Source: Gordonia humi (GTDB lineage: Bacteria > Actinomycetota > Actinomycetes > Mycobacteriales > Mycobacteriaceae). Taken from it: 64,000 nt of DNA. This document shows positions 35,217 to 43,741 of this stretch, piece by piece. The stretch covers positions 496,001-560,000 of the forward strand of contig NZ_JACIFP010000001.1 of assembly GCF_014197435.1 (NCBI RefSeq), in the 5' to 3' direction. Every line of letters starts with the position of its first letter. Position 1 is the first letter of the stretch. The position numbers and the translations under genes are program-made. The notes under the pieces are model-generated. The model did no database searches. It was not told the origin of the DNA and was given only the letters and a program-made list of their open reading frames with translations.

Positions 35217-36035
35217 TCAGACTATGACGATCGCCCGCGTCAGCTCCAGCGGCGACATGCCGAACATCTCTCGGCAGACTCTGCTGGCGTGTGCACCGTC
35301 GGCGAAACCCACCTCGTGGGCCGCATCGGTGATAGACGCACCCGCCCCCACCGAGCGCGCGGCTTGACGCAGCCGTGTCCAGCGGACCCAGGCCGGGAAG
35401 GATATCCCCATATCGGCTCGCCAGAGTCTGTTCAGGTGCGGCACGGACACGTTCACAGCCGCGGCGATCTCACCGAGCGACGTCCGCCCGGTGACCCGTT
35501 CCGACAGAACGTCGAGTGCGGCACGCACGTAGGGATGCATACCGTCGACCTCGTCGGCGCCGGGCACAGCACTGAGGTGCTCGACGAGCGGTCTGTGACG
35601 CGCCCGGTCGTCCAGTGCGTCCAACGGCACCGGCCAGCTCCCGACGACCTCGCCGAACACCTCGCTCCACTCGGCGGGAGGCCGGTCGGCCACCATCTCG
35701 CGAGTATCGGCGCCCCGCAGCGTATCGACGTCCAGGTAGATCGTCGTGGCGACCGCCGAACCGGGGCCGGGACGCAATGCGTGGGCGACGCCGCCGGGGA
35801 TGACGATGCCCGATGTGGGCCCGACCGTCTCCGTTTCGAGTTCGACGGAGACTCGTCCCGTCGTCACGTGCACGATCTGATGTGCGCCGTGGCGGTGGAG
35901 ATCGGTGGCACCGACGACACCGGAATACGCCAGAGCCCCCACTCCCACGGTGACAGTGCCCGCCCATTTCGCTCCGGCCACGTCGCACGGGTCCTCCGGA
36001 AGCGGACTCGGAACCCTCGTCATGAACGCATGCAT
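35217..36035 (-). CDS. AraC family regulator
   Basis: The protein (272 residues from the ATG at 36035) has an N-terminal cupin-like ligand domain (ATDLHRHGAHQIVHVTTGRVSVELE, GIVIPGGVAHAL). The C-terminal double helix-turn-helix comprises TSLGEIAAAVNVSVPHLNRLWRADMGISFPAWV and ITDAAHEVGFADGAHASRVCREMFGMSPLEL. Alternative starts are 36128 and 36023. Its position just upstream of the sterol-desaturase-like gene suggests it may regulate that gene, but no site was identified. To its right lies a block of gene fragments. Confidence 0.88.
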   Translation of the reverse strand: MHAFMTRVPSPLPEDPCDVAGAKWAGTVTVGVGALAYSGVVGATDLHRHGAHQIVHVTTGRVSVELETETVGPTSGIVIPGGVAHALRPGPGSAVATTIYLDVDTLRGADTREMVADRPPAEWSEVFGEVVGSWPVPLDALDDRARHRPLVEHLSAVPGADEVDGMHPYVRAALDVLSERVTGRTSLGEIAAAVNVSVPHLNRLWRADMGISFPAWVRWTRLRQAARSVGAGASITDAAHEVGFADGAHASRVCREMFGMSPLELTRAIVIV

Positions 36036-36072
36036 AACACGAGTAGCCTCATCCGCGGCCGTCCGGCATCGC

Positions 36073-36330
36073 CTAGACGGTATGGGGTGATGCTCGGCTC
36101 CTGTCGGTGTTGCGGGCCTGGGCCTCACATTCGACTGGCACTCGGTGGGCGCCGTCGACGCTCAAGCGCATGCCGCGCAGCGAGACCGTGGTCCCGAAGG
36201 GCACCGTCTTCACCATGGCCGTCGTCTTCGGCAGGTCGAGTTCGCGACAGACATCACTCACCGTCCACTCGGGGACATCGGAGGAGAAGAGGTCGAGGAC
36301 TCGCGTCGCTCGCTCGAGGCCCTCGATCAT
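36073..36330 (-). pseudogene. IclR-type regulator remnant
   Basis: Only the N-terminal helix-turn-helix of an IclR-type regulator remains: GLERATRVLDLFSSDVPEWTVSDVCRELDLPKTTA, about 38 residues. The family continues there with a recognition helix and a 180-residue effector domain. Here the frame instead runs into unrelated sequence (MVKTVPFGTTVSLRGMRLSV and onward) and stops at 36073. The joined part was not recognised. The break, and the neighbouring fragments, suggest deletion or insertion damage rather than a working protein. Confidence 0.65.
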
Positions 36331-36401
36331 GGCGTAGTCCGGACAACCATGTCATGCACGATACGCGGACAGCCCTGCAGTCACCGATGTAATGATGTCG
36401 A

Positions 36402-36830
36402 TCACCGAGGCGTGCGCTCGAGGGTTCCCATCCGAGTCACCGCCTCGGTCAGGATCGTCTTCGACGTCGCGAGGTTCAGACGCACATGTCCTGATCCACC
36501 GGAACCGAACACGTGCCCAGTACTGAGCGCGACGCGCGAGTGCTCGAGGAATGCCTTCGCCGGGCCGGCCAACTCGCTGACGATCCCGGGTCCGTCGGTT
36601 CCATCAGCGTCCTCAAAGCCGAGCGGCCGGCAGTCGAACCATGCGAGATACGTTCCCTGGGGAGGCGCGTACCGCACGTCGGGCAGATGCGTGGCGAGCA
36701 ACCGCCCCAGCAGGTCCCGATTCTCGGTCAATCCAGCAAGCAGTGCGTCGAGCCACTCTCCGCCCTCCGCGAAGGCCGCGGTGTGCGCGAGGACGCCGAA
36801 GTGACTCGGCCGGACCGACACACGCCGTAT
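36402..36830 (-). pseudogene. C-terminal fragment of a MalY/PatB-type aminotransferase
   Basis: The frame encodes only the last ~135 residues of a PLP-dependent C-S lyase/aminotransferase: [52 protein letters not shown] and [30 protein letters not shown]. The N-terminal two thirds, with the PLP-binding Lys, are missing. The sequence turns into an unrelated Arg/Ser-rich stretch at about 36812. It therefore cannot make an active enzyme. It lies between the IclR fragment and a transposase fragment. Confidence 0.75.
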
Positions 36831-36891
36831 ATCCGCTCGGATCGGCGATGACCTGCACGTTCGCGCCATGTTGGCGGTGCTTCCCCGAGTA

Positions 36892-37137
36892 TCAAAGGTC
36901 ACCGCCGGGTTCGGACTTGGCCGCGCATCGATCAGTCGCGATCAACGTTCCGTTCAGGCATACGATCGTCCAGTTCTCGACAGCCGCGCGGGCGAGGAGG
37001 TCGTCGAGCGTCGGGGCGTGGACGGCGATGACGTCGATCGCTTCGTGGAGGTAACGGTACGCAGTGGCGATGCTCCCGCCTGCGTCGGCGGCCAGGATCT
37101 TCAGATCCGTCGCTTCGCGAAACCACCGCAGGACCAT
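36892..37137 (-). pseudogene. Transposase remnant (IS5-like, HTH plus start of DDE domain)
   Basis: The 81-residue frame reads MVLRWFREATDLKILAADAG, then ATAYRYLHEAIDVIAVHAPTL and [23 protein letters not shown]. This is the N-terminal portion of a transposase of the type with a DDE_Tnp_4 domain: helix-turn-helix, then the first catalytic region. The rest of the protein is absent. No terminal repeats were found around it. It marks an old insertion next to the broken IclR and MalY genes. Confidence 0.7.
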
Positions 37138-38074
37138 GATCGCTTGAGGAAACAGCAGTTGCCGCCAGATGGTGATGTGGGTGCCGTGTCGTGCTCGGTG
37201 TTGACTAGCCGCAGCACGCCATCGACGACCATGTGAAGACCGGGCGGTGGTCTGCGGGGCACGCCGGAGAGATTCGTGTCCTTCGGAAGTATAGGTCCAT
37301 CATGAGCAGCCGCTCGTCATCGCGATCAGCCACGGTAGTGCGACTGCCGTGGTGAGCGCGACAAGGGTCATATTCTGTAGAGATGCCGCGACTATCGTGG
37401 TTCGTCGGTGTCCTTGAGCGGGTTCGTCACTGTCGAGAAGAGTGCGGATTCGGTTAGGTCCGACGGCGTGAAGTGCGAGATCGCCTGCAGCCGATGGCGC
37501 CGAGTTCGCGTCATGGTGGATCAGTTTGAGAAGTGCGGAGGCCAACGGGCGGGCGCCGGTGATCTGCCGAGCAGCGTTGTCGGCGGCGATCTCCAAATAC
37601 AGCGGGACGGTCGACGCGGAGCGGCTGATGAAGGGTATCGGTTTGAAGACATGCGCGAGTTCGTGACTGATCGCTGCGATCACGTGGTGGTGTTGTGTCA
37701 GGTGCGCGCGCTCGTGGGCGAGCACTGCGTCGAGTTCGTCGCCGGAGAGGGCCGCCAGAGTCGCTGTGCTCACAACGATTCCGCCCTGGCGTCGAGGCAA
37801 CGCGAACGGCGAGGCCCGGCCGTCGGGAAACACGAGTACCCGATACCCGCGAACCGTGGTTGCGTTCGATCTCATGCGGATTTCCGCCCCGGCCCGACGG
37901 GCCCGACGTCCCCTGCTGCGCACGCGTAGTACGACCGCGAGTACCGCGATGACCACGAGCAGGGCGGGGCCTGTCATCACGACGATGGTTGGAATTCCCA
38001 AACGGAACAGCGGTTCGGTCCACGGATTCGAGGATTCGAGACATCGTCGGCAGATGCCCGCCGATTCTTCACTA

Positions 38075-39197
38075 GTGTCGCGTGTCGTTAGATAGTTTAT
38101 GGTTGTGCTTTCTTCAGGATTTCGTCGGCGGTCGTGGTCCAGACGAAGGGGTGTTTGCGGTCGTTCCAGCCGTTGATAAAGGCGCGGATTTTGGCGTTGA
38201 GGTCTTTGACTGAGGTGAAGACGCCGCGGCGGATGGCTTGGCGGTCGATGATGCCGAACCAGACTTCGACGAGGTTGAGCCAGGAGCCGGAGGTCGGGGT
38301 GAAGTGGATGTGAATGTTCGGGTGCTGCTCGAGCCAGTCGCGGACTTCAGCCTTTTTATGGGTGGCGTAGTTGTCCATCACCAGGTGTAGTTCCCGGTTG
38401 CCGTAGGCGCGGTCGATCTGCCGCAGGAACGCCAGGAACTCCTGGTGGCGATGTCGTGGCTTGACGGCTGCGGTGACTTGTCCGGTCGCGATCTCCAACG
38501 CGGCGAACAGTGTGGTGGTGCCGTGTCGTTTGTAGTCGTGGGTGCGGCGTTCGATCTGTCCCGGCTGCATCGGGAGCATCGGTGCGGTCCGATCCAGGGC
38601 CTGGATCTGGGATTTCTCGTCCACGCACAGTACGATCGCGTTCTCCGGTGGCTCCAGGTACAGGCCGACGACGTCGGTGACCTTGGCGACCAGTTCGGGA
38701 TCGGTGGAGAACTTGAAGGTTCCCGACCGCCACGGCTGAACCCCGTATTCGCGCCAGGCACGGGCAACGGTGGCGTTCCCGATCCCCAAATGGCCGGCCA
38801 ACAGGCGTGAGGACCAGTGCGTGACGCCGTACTTCTTCGGCGGTGGCATCAACGTAGCCGAAACGACCTCGGCATGATCGAGATGCCGCGGACGGCCCGG
38901 TCGGTCAGCATCGAGGAGGCCGTCCAGGCCGCCATGAAGATAGCGGTCACGCCATTTGAGGACCGTCGGCACCGACGTCCCGACCACCTCGCTGATCCGC
39001 GTGTTCGCCACACCCGCAGCCGCCAGCGACACGATCCGCGCACGCCGCACCAGGCCCGCCGACGTCGAGGTCGACCGCAACAGCCGGTCCAGTTCAGCAG
39101 CATCGCCCTCACGCAATTGCAGCGCCGGGGCCGGAGAATTCGCCATATCCCATTATCGCAAGCCGCAAACCATCAACTCATTAACGACACGCGACAC
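38075..39197. mobile_element. IS630-family insertion sequence, complete
   Basis: The element is 1,123 bp and is flanked by TA on both sides (38073-38074 and 39198-39199), the target duplication of the IS630/Tc1 group. The ends are inverted: GTGTCGCGTGTCGTTA at the left is matched perfectly at the right. A further imperfect stretch including ATGGTT extends the match to 26 of 30. It carries one intact transposase gene on the minus strand. The perfect ends, intact gene and exact TA duplication point to a recent insertion. Confidence 0.93.
38097..39146 (-). CDS. IS630 family transposase
   Basis: The 349-residue transposase is intact. The N-terminal helix-turn-helix region reads LVRRARIVSLAAAGVANTRISEVVGTSVPTVLKWRDRYL. 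The catalytic acidic residues lie in CVDEKSQIQAL, HLVMDNYATHK and WLNLVEVWFG, the D-D-E arrangement with the family spacing. THWSSRLLAGHLGIGNATVARAWRE is the second DNA-binding region. It fills nearly the whole element and is transcribed in the same direction as the blaI operon it interrupts. Confidence 0.95.
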   Translation of the reverse strand: MANSPAPALQLREGDAAELDRLLRSTSTSAGLVRRARIVSLAAAGVANTRISEVVGTSVPTVLKWRDRYLHGGLDGLLDADRPGRPRHLDHAEVVSATLMPPPKKYGVTHWSSRLLAGHLGIGNATVARAWREYGVQPWRSGTFKFSTDPELVAKVTDVVGLYLEPPENAIVLCVDEKSQIQALDRTAPMLPMQPGQIERRTHDYKRHGTTTLFAALEIATGQVTAAVKPRHRHQEFLAFLRQIDRAYGNRELHLVMDNYATHKKAEVRDWLEQHPNIHIHFTPTSGSWLNLVEVWFGIIDRQAIRRGVFTSVKDLNAKIRAFINGWNDRKHPFVWTTTADEILKKAQP

Positions 39198-39401
39198 TAG
39201 ATCGGCCGGTCGTCATCCATGCGAACAGCGGTCCAGTCGAAGCGAAAGCGACGAGCCACACCGCCACACCACCGATGAGCAGAAGGGTCGCCAGTCGCGG
39301 ATAGCGTGCCAGTGCGGGCGACGCCACACGGATGAGGCGCGGTCCGGCGACCGCGCTGATCAGCAGAGCAGCGAGGAGCGCGACCGGCAGCACCGCTGGA
39401 G

Positions 39402-39791
39402 TCACGATGATGTATCGGTGTCGTCGGCGTTGGGATCAGTGCGCTGGAGATAGTCCCGAAGCAGGTCGGCATCCTCTGCTGAGATGCGGTCGACGAAGTG
39501 CAGGATCGACGCACCGTGATCCCGACTGCTAGCGAGGGCCTGGCTCATCAGGTTGGCGGCGTGCACATCGCGATCATGGCGGGCGTGGTATTGCACGAGC
39601 CGCCGACGTCGGTGCGCGCCGACCAGGTTCTTGCGCTCGAGATTCTGCAGCACCGTTGCGATCGTTGTATAGGCGGGCGTGGTCGGCAGGCTCGCGATGA
39701 TGTCGCGGATCGACGAGGGCCCCCGATCCCAGAGCACGTCCATCACCTGCTGTTCCAGCGGTCCCAGCCGAACCGGCTGTCCAGAGGTCAC
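39402..39791 (-). CDS. blaI: BlaI/MecI/CopY family repressor
   Basis: The product has about 129 residues from the GTG at 39791, which overlaps the end of the upstream membrane-protein gene (GTGA). The winged helix reads LGPLEQQVMDVLWDRGPSSIRDIIASLPTTPAYTTIATVLQNLERKNLV, and the dimerisation tail is ISAEDADLLRDYLQRT. BlaI proteins repress their own operon and other genes and are normally cleaved after a BlaR1-type M56 protease senses its signal. The partner protease gene follows directly but is disrupted by IS630, so derepression may be blocked. TTACTA-type palindromes at 40349-40375 and 42778-42796 are candidate sites. Confidence 0.9.
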   Translation of the reverse strand: MTSGQPVRLGPLEQQVMDVLWDRGPSSIRDIIASLPTTPAYTTIATVLQNLERKNLVGAHRRRRLVQYHARHDRDVHAANLMSQALASSRDHGASILHFVDRISAEDADLLRDYLQRTDPNADDTDTSS

Positions 39792-40315
39792 GACATGCCT
39801 CCGCCGACGGCTGGTCGTGGACAACGATCGCGATTATGCAGACGTATCGCCAGCGCCACCCATAGCAGCGTGATGCCGACGAGTGCGAGTACCGGCTGAA
39901 GTGGCGCGAACCAGGATTGCGCACCGGCGTACCCGAAGGCCATCAACGCAAACTTGTTGCACACCGGGCAGCCGACCGCGAACCACGACGCCACCGCACC
40001 CACCAGGCCGAACCGGCCCGGCGCCGCCCGGTCGTCGCCGGGGCCCGACGCGGGCGCCGAATCCACGTACGTCGCTGCGAGAAGACCCGTCAGCACCGCG
40101 GTGATGACGAGTACCGGGTAGTTCCACATGACCGGCGCGATGTCACGACCGAACAAGTTGTTCGGGATGAGAACGGTGACCACACCGATGAACACACCGA
40201 CAACACCGGTGACGACGACGCCGACGGCACTCTCGCGCAATGACGCCTGCTGGAGGGCATCCACCACGTTCCGTGGAGCACTCCGCAGGGCCAGCCTGAT
40301 CTGAGAAGACTGCAT
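39788..40315 (-). CDS. Membrane protein with CPVCN motif, first gene of the blaI operon
   Basis: The product has about 175 residues from the ATG at 40315 (MQSSQIRLALRSA). It has four or five predicted membrane helices, among them VGVVVTGVVGVFIGVVTVLI and NYPVLVITAVLTGLLAATYV. The GCPVCNKFALMAFGYAGA segment places a CxxC pair at a membrane edge, suggesting redox or metal-thiolate chemistry. The protein family was not recognised with confidence. It is coupled to blaI by a 4-bp overlap and divergent from a DsbA-like gene, so a thiol-related function is plausible. Confidence 0.7.
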   Translation of the reverse strand: MQSSQIRLALRSAPRNVVDALQQASLRESAVGVVVTGVVGVFIGVVTVLIPNNLFGRDIAPVMWNYPVLVITAVLTGLLAATYVDSAPASGPGDDRAAPGRFGLVGAVASWFAVGCPVCNKFALMAFGYAGAQSWFAPLQPVLALVGITLLWVALAIRLHNRDRCPRPAVGGGMS

Positions 40316-40348
40316 GCCCCGATTATGCACGACGCTCGACTATTCTGC

Positions 40349-40375
40349 ATAGTAGATTACTATCCAACTTAGTAA
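40349..40375. promoter_or_regulatory. Overlapping dyads between blaI operon and dsbA-like gene (candidate BlaI boxes)
   Basis: ATAGTA-GAT-TACTAT (40349-40363) is a perfect inverted repeat. It overlaps TTACTA (40357-40362), which pairs with TAGTAA (40370-40375) over 7 bp. Both lie in the 83-bp divergent promoter region. The same half-sites form a perfect palindrome at 42778-42796. That BlaI is the binder is inferred from proximity. Confidence 0.65.
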
Positions 40376-40398
40376 CTGTGACGACGATCGGAGCATGC

Positions 40399-41097
40399 GT
40401 GAACGACAGTGGGATCTCGTGGGCGAAAGTGCTGATACCGAGTGTGATCGTGGTCATCGCCGCAGCCCTGGTGGCCTTCGTGATCGTCAACGACGCGAGC
40501 GACAATCAGCCCGCGGTATCGGCGGACTCCAGCGAGCCGTTCCCCTACGACATCGGGATCGAGCGCCGTTCGGCGGCCGACCCTCTGGCGTTCGGGCGTA
40601 TCGACGCCCCGATCACGATGGTGGTCTTCAGCGACTACCAGTGCCCCTACTGTGCGCAGTGGTCCCGCGACTCACTTCCGGCCATGTTGGCCAGAGTCGA
40701 CACCGGGCAACTCCGAATCGAGATGCGGGACGTGAGTGTCTTCGGCGAGCCCTCACGACGAGCCGCCCAGGCCGCTTATGCGGCCGCCCGCCAAGATCGC
40801 TATCTCCAGTTCCACGATGCTCTGTTCGCCGGCGGTGAGAAGCGTCCGGCAAGCGAGCTCACCGATCAAGCCCTGATCGACACGGCGACCAGGTTAGGTC
40901 TCGACATCACCAGATTCACCGCCGACATGATGTCGGCGTCAACGCGCGTGGCGGTGGATCGCAACGAACACGACGCCACCACCGTGGGCGCATTCTCCAC
41001 GCCCTCGTTCATCCTCGGTGGCCAACCGATCGCCGGAGCGGGCCCGACCTCACTGTATTTGGACAAGCTCGACGCACTGCTCCCAGGCGGCGAGTAG
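40399..41097 (+). CDS. Membrane-anchored DsbA/thioredoxin-like protein with CPYC
   Basis: The product has about 232 residues. It has an N-terminal membrane anchor (WAKVLIPSVIVVIAAALVAF) and an extracytoplasmic thioredoxin_4-type domain with the redox motif SDYQCPYCAQW, the inserted helical part and the cis-Pro loop FSTPSFILGG. It should form or isomerise disulfides outside the membrane. The GTG at 40399 behind GGAG is preferred to GTG 40378, which abuts the operator. A CcdA-like electron-transfer gene begins 4 bp after the stop. Confidence 0.88.
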   Translation: MNDSGISWAKVLIPSVIVVIAAALVAFVIVNDASDNQPAVSADSSEPFPYDIGIERRSAADPLAFGRIDAPITMVVFSDYQCPYCAQWSRDSLPAMLARVDTGQLRIEMRDVSVFGEPSRRAAQAAYAAARQDRYLQFHDALFAGGEKRPASELTDQALIDTATRLGLDITRFTADMMSASTRVAVDRNEHDATTVGAFSTPSFILGGQPIAGAGPTSLYLDKLDALLPGGE

Positions 41098-41101
41098 CGG
41101 C

Positions 41102-41961
41102 GTGGACATCGGAATGGTCGCCGCTTTCGCGGGCGGCGGACTCGCCCTGCTGAGCCCATGTGCGGCATTGCTGCTGCCCGCATCTTCGCATCGACGGTCG
41201 GCACCCGAGGCCGACTGCTTGTACACGGCGTCGTGTTCTACATCGGTCTGTTGACTACCCTGATCCCCGTCGGTATAGGCGTCGGCGCGATCGCCGGCCT
41301 CGTCGCACGGCATCGTTCGATGATCATCGCGGTCGCCTCCGCCGTGATCATCTTGCTCGGGTTGCTACAGCTGGCCGGGCGCGGGTTCGACATGGGCCGC
41401 ATGGTCCCGGGAATTGCTCGTCTACAAGAGCAGTCATTGCATCGAGCCGGTTGGGTCAAGACACTCATCCTCGGCGCGGTGAGCGGTGTCGCAGGGTTCT
41501 GCACGGGCCCGATTCTCGGCGCGGTGCTGACCATGTCCGCATCGCGCGGGATGAGCGGCGCCGCCGTCCTGCTCGGAATATACGCCCTGGGCATGGTCGT
41601 ACCGTTGATCGCGATCGCGACCGTATGGAACCGCATGGGCGATCACACCCGGAGACTCCTCCGCGGCCGCGAACTAAGGCTCGGCGCGGTCCGCATCCAC
41701 ACAACGAATCTCATCTCCGGGCTGCTGCTCGTCGCCGTCGGTATCGCGTTCTGGCGTACTAACGGGTTCATCAGCGTTCCCGAGCCCATCGACGCCGACA
41801 CCCAGCTCAGCCTGCAGGACGCCGTTGCCCTTCTCGCCGATCCGGTCATCGACATCGTCGCCGTCGTCGCGATCGCGGCGGCACTTCTGTTCTGGTGGTG
41901 GCGGCGCGACCTCAAGCATTCGACAGACAGCTCAGCCGGGGAGAATCGATCGGGCGAGTGA
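41102..41961 (+). pseudogene. CcdA/DsbD-like thiol-disulfide transporter, one-base frameshift near the start
   Basis: The N-terminal frame from the GTG at 41102 reads VDIGMVAAFAGGGLALLSPCAALLLPA, with the first conserved Cys in LSPCAALLLP. The rest lies in another frame: FASTVGTRGRLLVHGVVFYIGLLTT, GAVSGVAGFCTGPILGAV with the second Cys, and later membrane spans, stopping at 41961. Adding one base near 41183 makes one protein of about 285 residues with six or seven membrane helices. By family it would carry electrons from cytoplasmic thioredoxin to the exported DsbA-like protein. Without correction the protein lacks its first span and Cys. Confidence 0.8.
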
Positions 41962-42017
41962 GGTTGTGTGCACGCCGTCGGACCAGACGGGTTACCCACG
42001 AGCCTATGGCGCGAGGA

Positions 42018-42731
42018 TCAGCTGTCGGCACGGTGCAGGGCGTCATCGACCGCCTTGACGAACGTTTGAGTCGGTAGCGCCCCGAGGATCGGGTGCCCGT
42101 CGACGACGAATGCCGGTGTCGAGTTCAGTCCGGTGAGTGAACCTTCGCTGGAGCTGTTGGTGATTGCACTGATCGTCGCGTTGGAATTCACGTCTCGGGC
42201 GAACCGTGTCATGTCCAAGCCGAGATCGCGCGCAAGATCGAAGAGGGCACCAGAGGTCAGCTGCCGCGCCGGCCGCGTCTGCCCGCCCGCGAACAGGCGA
42301 TCGTGGTACTCGAGAAAGCGGCCCTGCAGACCAGCGGCATACGCCGCCCTCGAGGCAAGCACCGAAAGCTCCCCGTAGACGTTCAGATCACGGAACTCGA
42401 TCCTCAACTCGCCGCGCTCGGTATAGCGAAGCAGCGTAGGCAGCGTTCGATCGCTCCACGCTGCACAGAACGGACACTGATAGTCGGAGTAGGCCACCAT
42501 GACTACCGGCGCGTCGATCGGCCCCACGCTGATCGGATCATCGGAATCGCGACGTTCCAGCGAATCGCCGAACGGTCCCGGCGTCGCCGCTGCTCCCGAT
42601 GCGGTGACCTCTTCCGAATCTCGGTCGCTGTACACAGCGTGAAGCGCGAAGACACCGACCAGCACGAGACCGACGGCGACTACCGCTAATCGCACTGCGG
42701 GTGACCGTGCCACCGTGGCGACCGCAGACAT
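42018..42731 (-). CDS. Membrane-anchored DsbA/thioredoxin-like protein with CPFC
   Basis: This is a second extracytoplasmic thioredoxin_4-type protein, 237 residues, with a membrane anchor (AVRLAVVAVGLVLVGVFALH), the motif SDYQCPFCAAW and the cis-Pro loop NSTPAFVVDG. It is a clear paralogue of the product at 40399-41097, sharing FRDLNVYGE/MRDVSVFGE, AAYAAGLQGRFLEYHDRLFAGG and the spacing throughout. It is transcribed toward the CcdA-like gene and has its own TTACTATGC-type palindrome 47 bp upstream (42778-42796). Parallel regulation with the first gene is therefore likely. Confidence 0.9.
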   Translation of the reverse strand: MSAVATVARSPAVRLAVVAVGLVLVGVFALHAVYSDRDSEEVTASGAAATPGPFGDSLERRDSDDPISVGPIDAPVVMVAYSDYQCPFCAAWSDRTLPTLLRYTERGELRIEFRDLNVYGELSVLASRAAYAAGLQGRFLEYHDRLFAGGQTRPARQLTSGALFDLARDLGLDMTRFARDVNSNATISAITNSSSEGSLTGLNSTPAFVVDGHPILGALPTQTFVKAVDDALHRADS

Positions 42732-42777
42732 CTATGCACTCCCTACCATCGATGCCCTTGAACGGGCGTTGCCTCCA

Positions 42778-42796
42778 TTACTATGCTGCATAGTAA
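42778..42796. promoter_or_regulatory. Perfect palindrome TTACTATGC-T-GCATAGTAA (candidate BlaI box)
   Basis: This 19-bp odd palindrome lies 47 bp upstream of the second dsbA-like start. It has the TTACTA/TAGTAA half-sites of the overlapping dyads at 40349-40375 and also contains the GCATAGTA run present there. Confidence 0.7.
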
Positions 42797-42868
42797 CGGA
42801 GAGACTGGAGCTTCCGTGCGACCGAGACGCACAGTCTGGGCTGCCGCACAATCAGGCGGCGGGTTCGG

Positions 42869-43090
42869 TCAAGCAGCCTGACGGGCTGGTGTGGTCATGA
42901 TGGTCTCGTATGCGACTGGGGGTCTATCCGCCGAGGCGCGGCTGTCGCCGACGGCGGTGGCAGGTCCGCTCAATCCCGGCGACGATCGCGATCGGCAGTC
43001 GCTCGCCGGTCGTCCACGCCCTGCGGTCGAGGACGTCCTTCAGCAGCAGCGCGAAGAACGATTCCATCCGCGGCCGTCCGACATCGCCTA
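42869..43090 (-). pseudogene. IS3-family transposase C-terminal remnant
   Basis: The minus strand encodes GRPRMESFFALLLKDVLDRR, WTTGERLPIAIVAGIERTCH and RRRRQPRLGG, the C-terminal end of an IS3-type OrfB integrase. The family ending VAYETIMTTPARQAA is present but in a different frame, after an internal stop and frame change. The element is therefore decayed and lacks its catalytic core upstream. It fills most of the gap between the dsbA-like gene and the TetR gene. Confidence 0.7.
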
Positions 43091-43098
43091 GACCACGA

Positions 43099-43686
43099 TC
43101 AACCGATGATCTCCGCCGCCAGCTCACGTGCCTGGTCGAGCACGTCGTCTGCACCGAAGAGTTCACGATGGGTGTTCGCCGCACACAGGAACGCATCCAT
43201 ACGGAACGCGTCACGACGAGGGTTCACGGCGCCCGCGACCGTGAGTTCAGATTCCAACAGATCGAGCCACTCACGTTTGAGCGCGCGAATCGCGTCAGCG
43301 ACAGGGCCTTCACGGCCCCCGTACTCCGCAGTCCCGGCGACGATGAAGCAGCCGCCGGGAAACACCTCCGCACGCAAGTACGAGCACCAGCGATCGAGTA
43401 TCGCCCGCAGTCGCTCTCGTCCAGGCTCCCGCATCCAGACGGGCGCGATGACTGCGTCGAGATAGACCCGGCGCGCCTCGGCCACTGCTGCCACCTGGAT
43501 CGACTCTCGATCACCGAACACCGTGAGGATGCCGCTCTTGCTCAGTCCGGTGGCCTTCGCCAGCGAGCCGACGGTGATCGAGTCGAGCCCGTGCGTGGTA
43601 GCGATGTCGGCGGCTTTCCGTGCGACGGTTCGGCGGGTGAGATCTCCTCGCGCGCGCCGCCCGTCAGTTGTGGACTCCGGTGACAT
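43099..43686 (-). CDS. TetR family regulator
   Basis: The product is about 195 residues from the ATG at 43686. The helix-turn-helix reads RRTVARKAADIATTHGLDSITVGSLAKATGLSKSGILTVFGDRESI, and the C-terminal domain carries VFPGGCFIVAGTAEYGGREGPVAD, typical of one TetR_C subgroup. The alternative upstream start at 43740 would overrun the promoter. It is divergent from the SRPBCC gene at 43776, suggesting it regulates that gene and perhaps the LLM oxidoreductase behind it. Confidence 0.9.
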   Translation of the reverse strand: MSPESTTDGRRARGDLTRRTVARKAADIATTHGLDSITVGSLAKATGLSKSGILTVFGDRESIQVAAVAEARRVYLDAVIAPVWMREPGRERLRAILDRWCSYLRAEVFPGGCFIVAGTAEYGGREGPVADAIRALKREWLDLLESELTVAGAVNPRRDAFRMDAFLCAANTHRELFGADDVLDQARELAAEIIG

Positions 43687-43741
43687 CCCTCGATGGTATG
43701 CGACCGACTGGACGCACTGCGGGGCGTCGCCTACGATCACT

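Larger units (their letters stand above)
37300..39405 (-). pseudogene. M56-family (BlaR1-like) metallopeptidase gene split by an IS630 element
   Basis: The N-terminal part (39405 to 39198) encodes MTPAVLPVALLAALLISAVA through FAWMTTGRS, two membrane spans. The C-terminal part (38072 to 37300) encodes GIPTIVVMTGPALLVVIAVL, then the zinc site VLAHERAHLTQ (HExxH), a further Glu in YLEIAADNAARQ, and a last membrane span. Removing 38075-39197 plus one TA copy joins the two in the same frame (TTGRSSEESAG). The gene was therefore intact until this insertion. Its ATG overlaps the end of blaI (ATGA). As the partner of a BlaI-type repressor it would be the membrane sensor-protease. With the split it is probably inactive, although the C-terminal piece starting near 38001 keeps the catalytic site. 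Confidence 0.88.
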
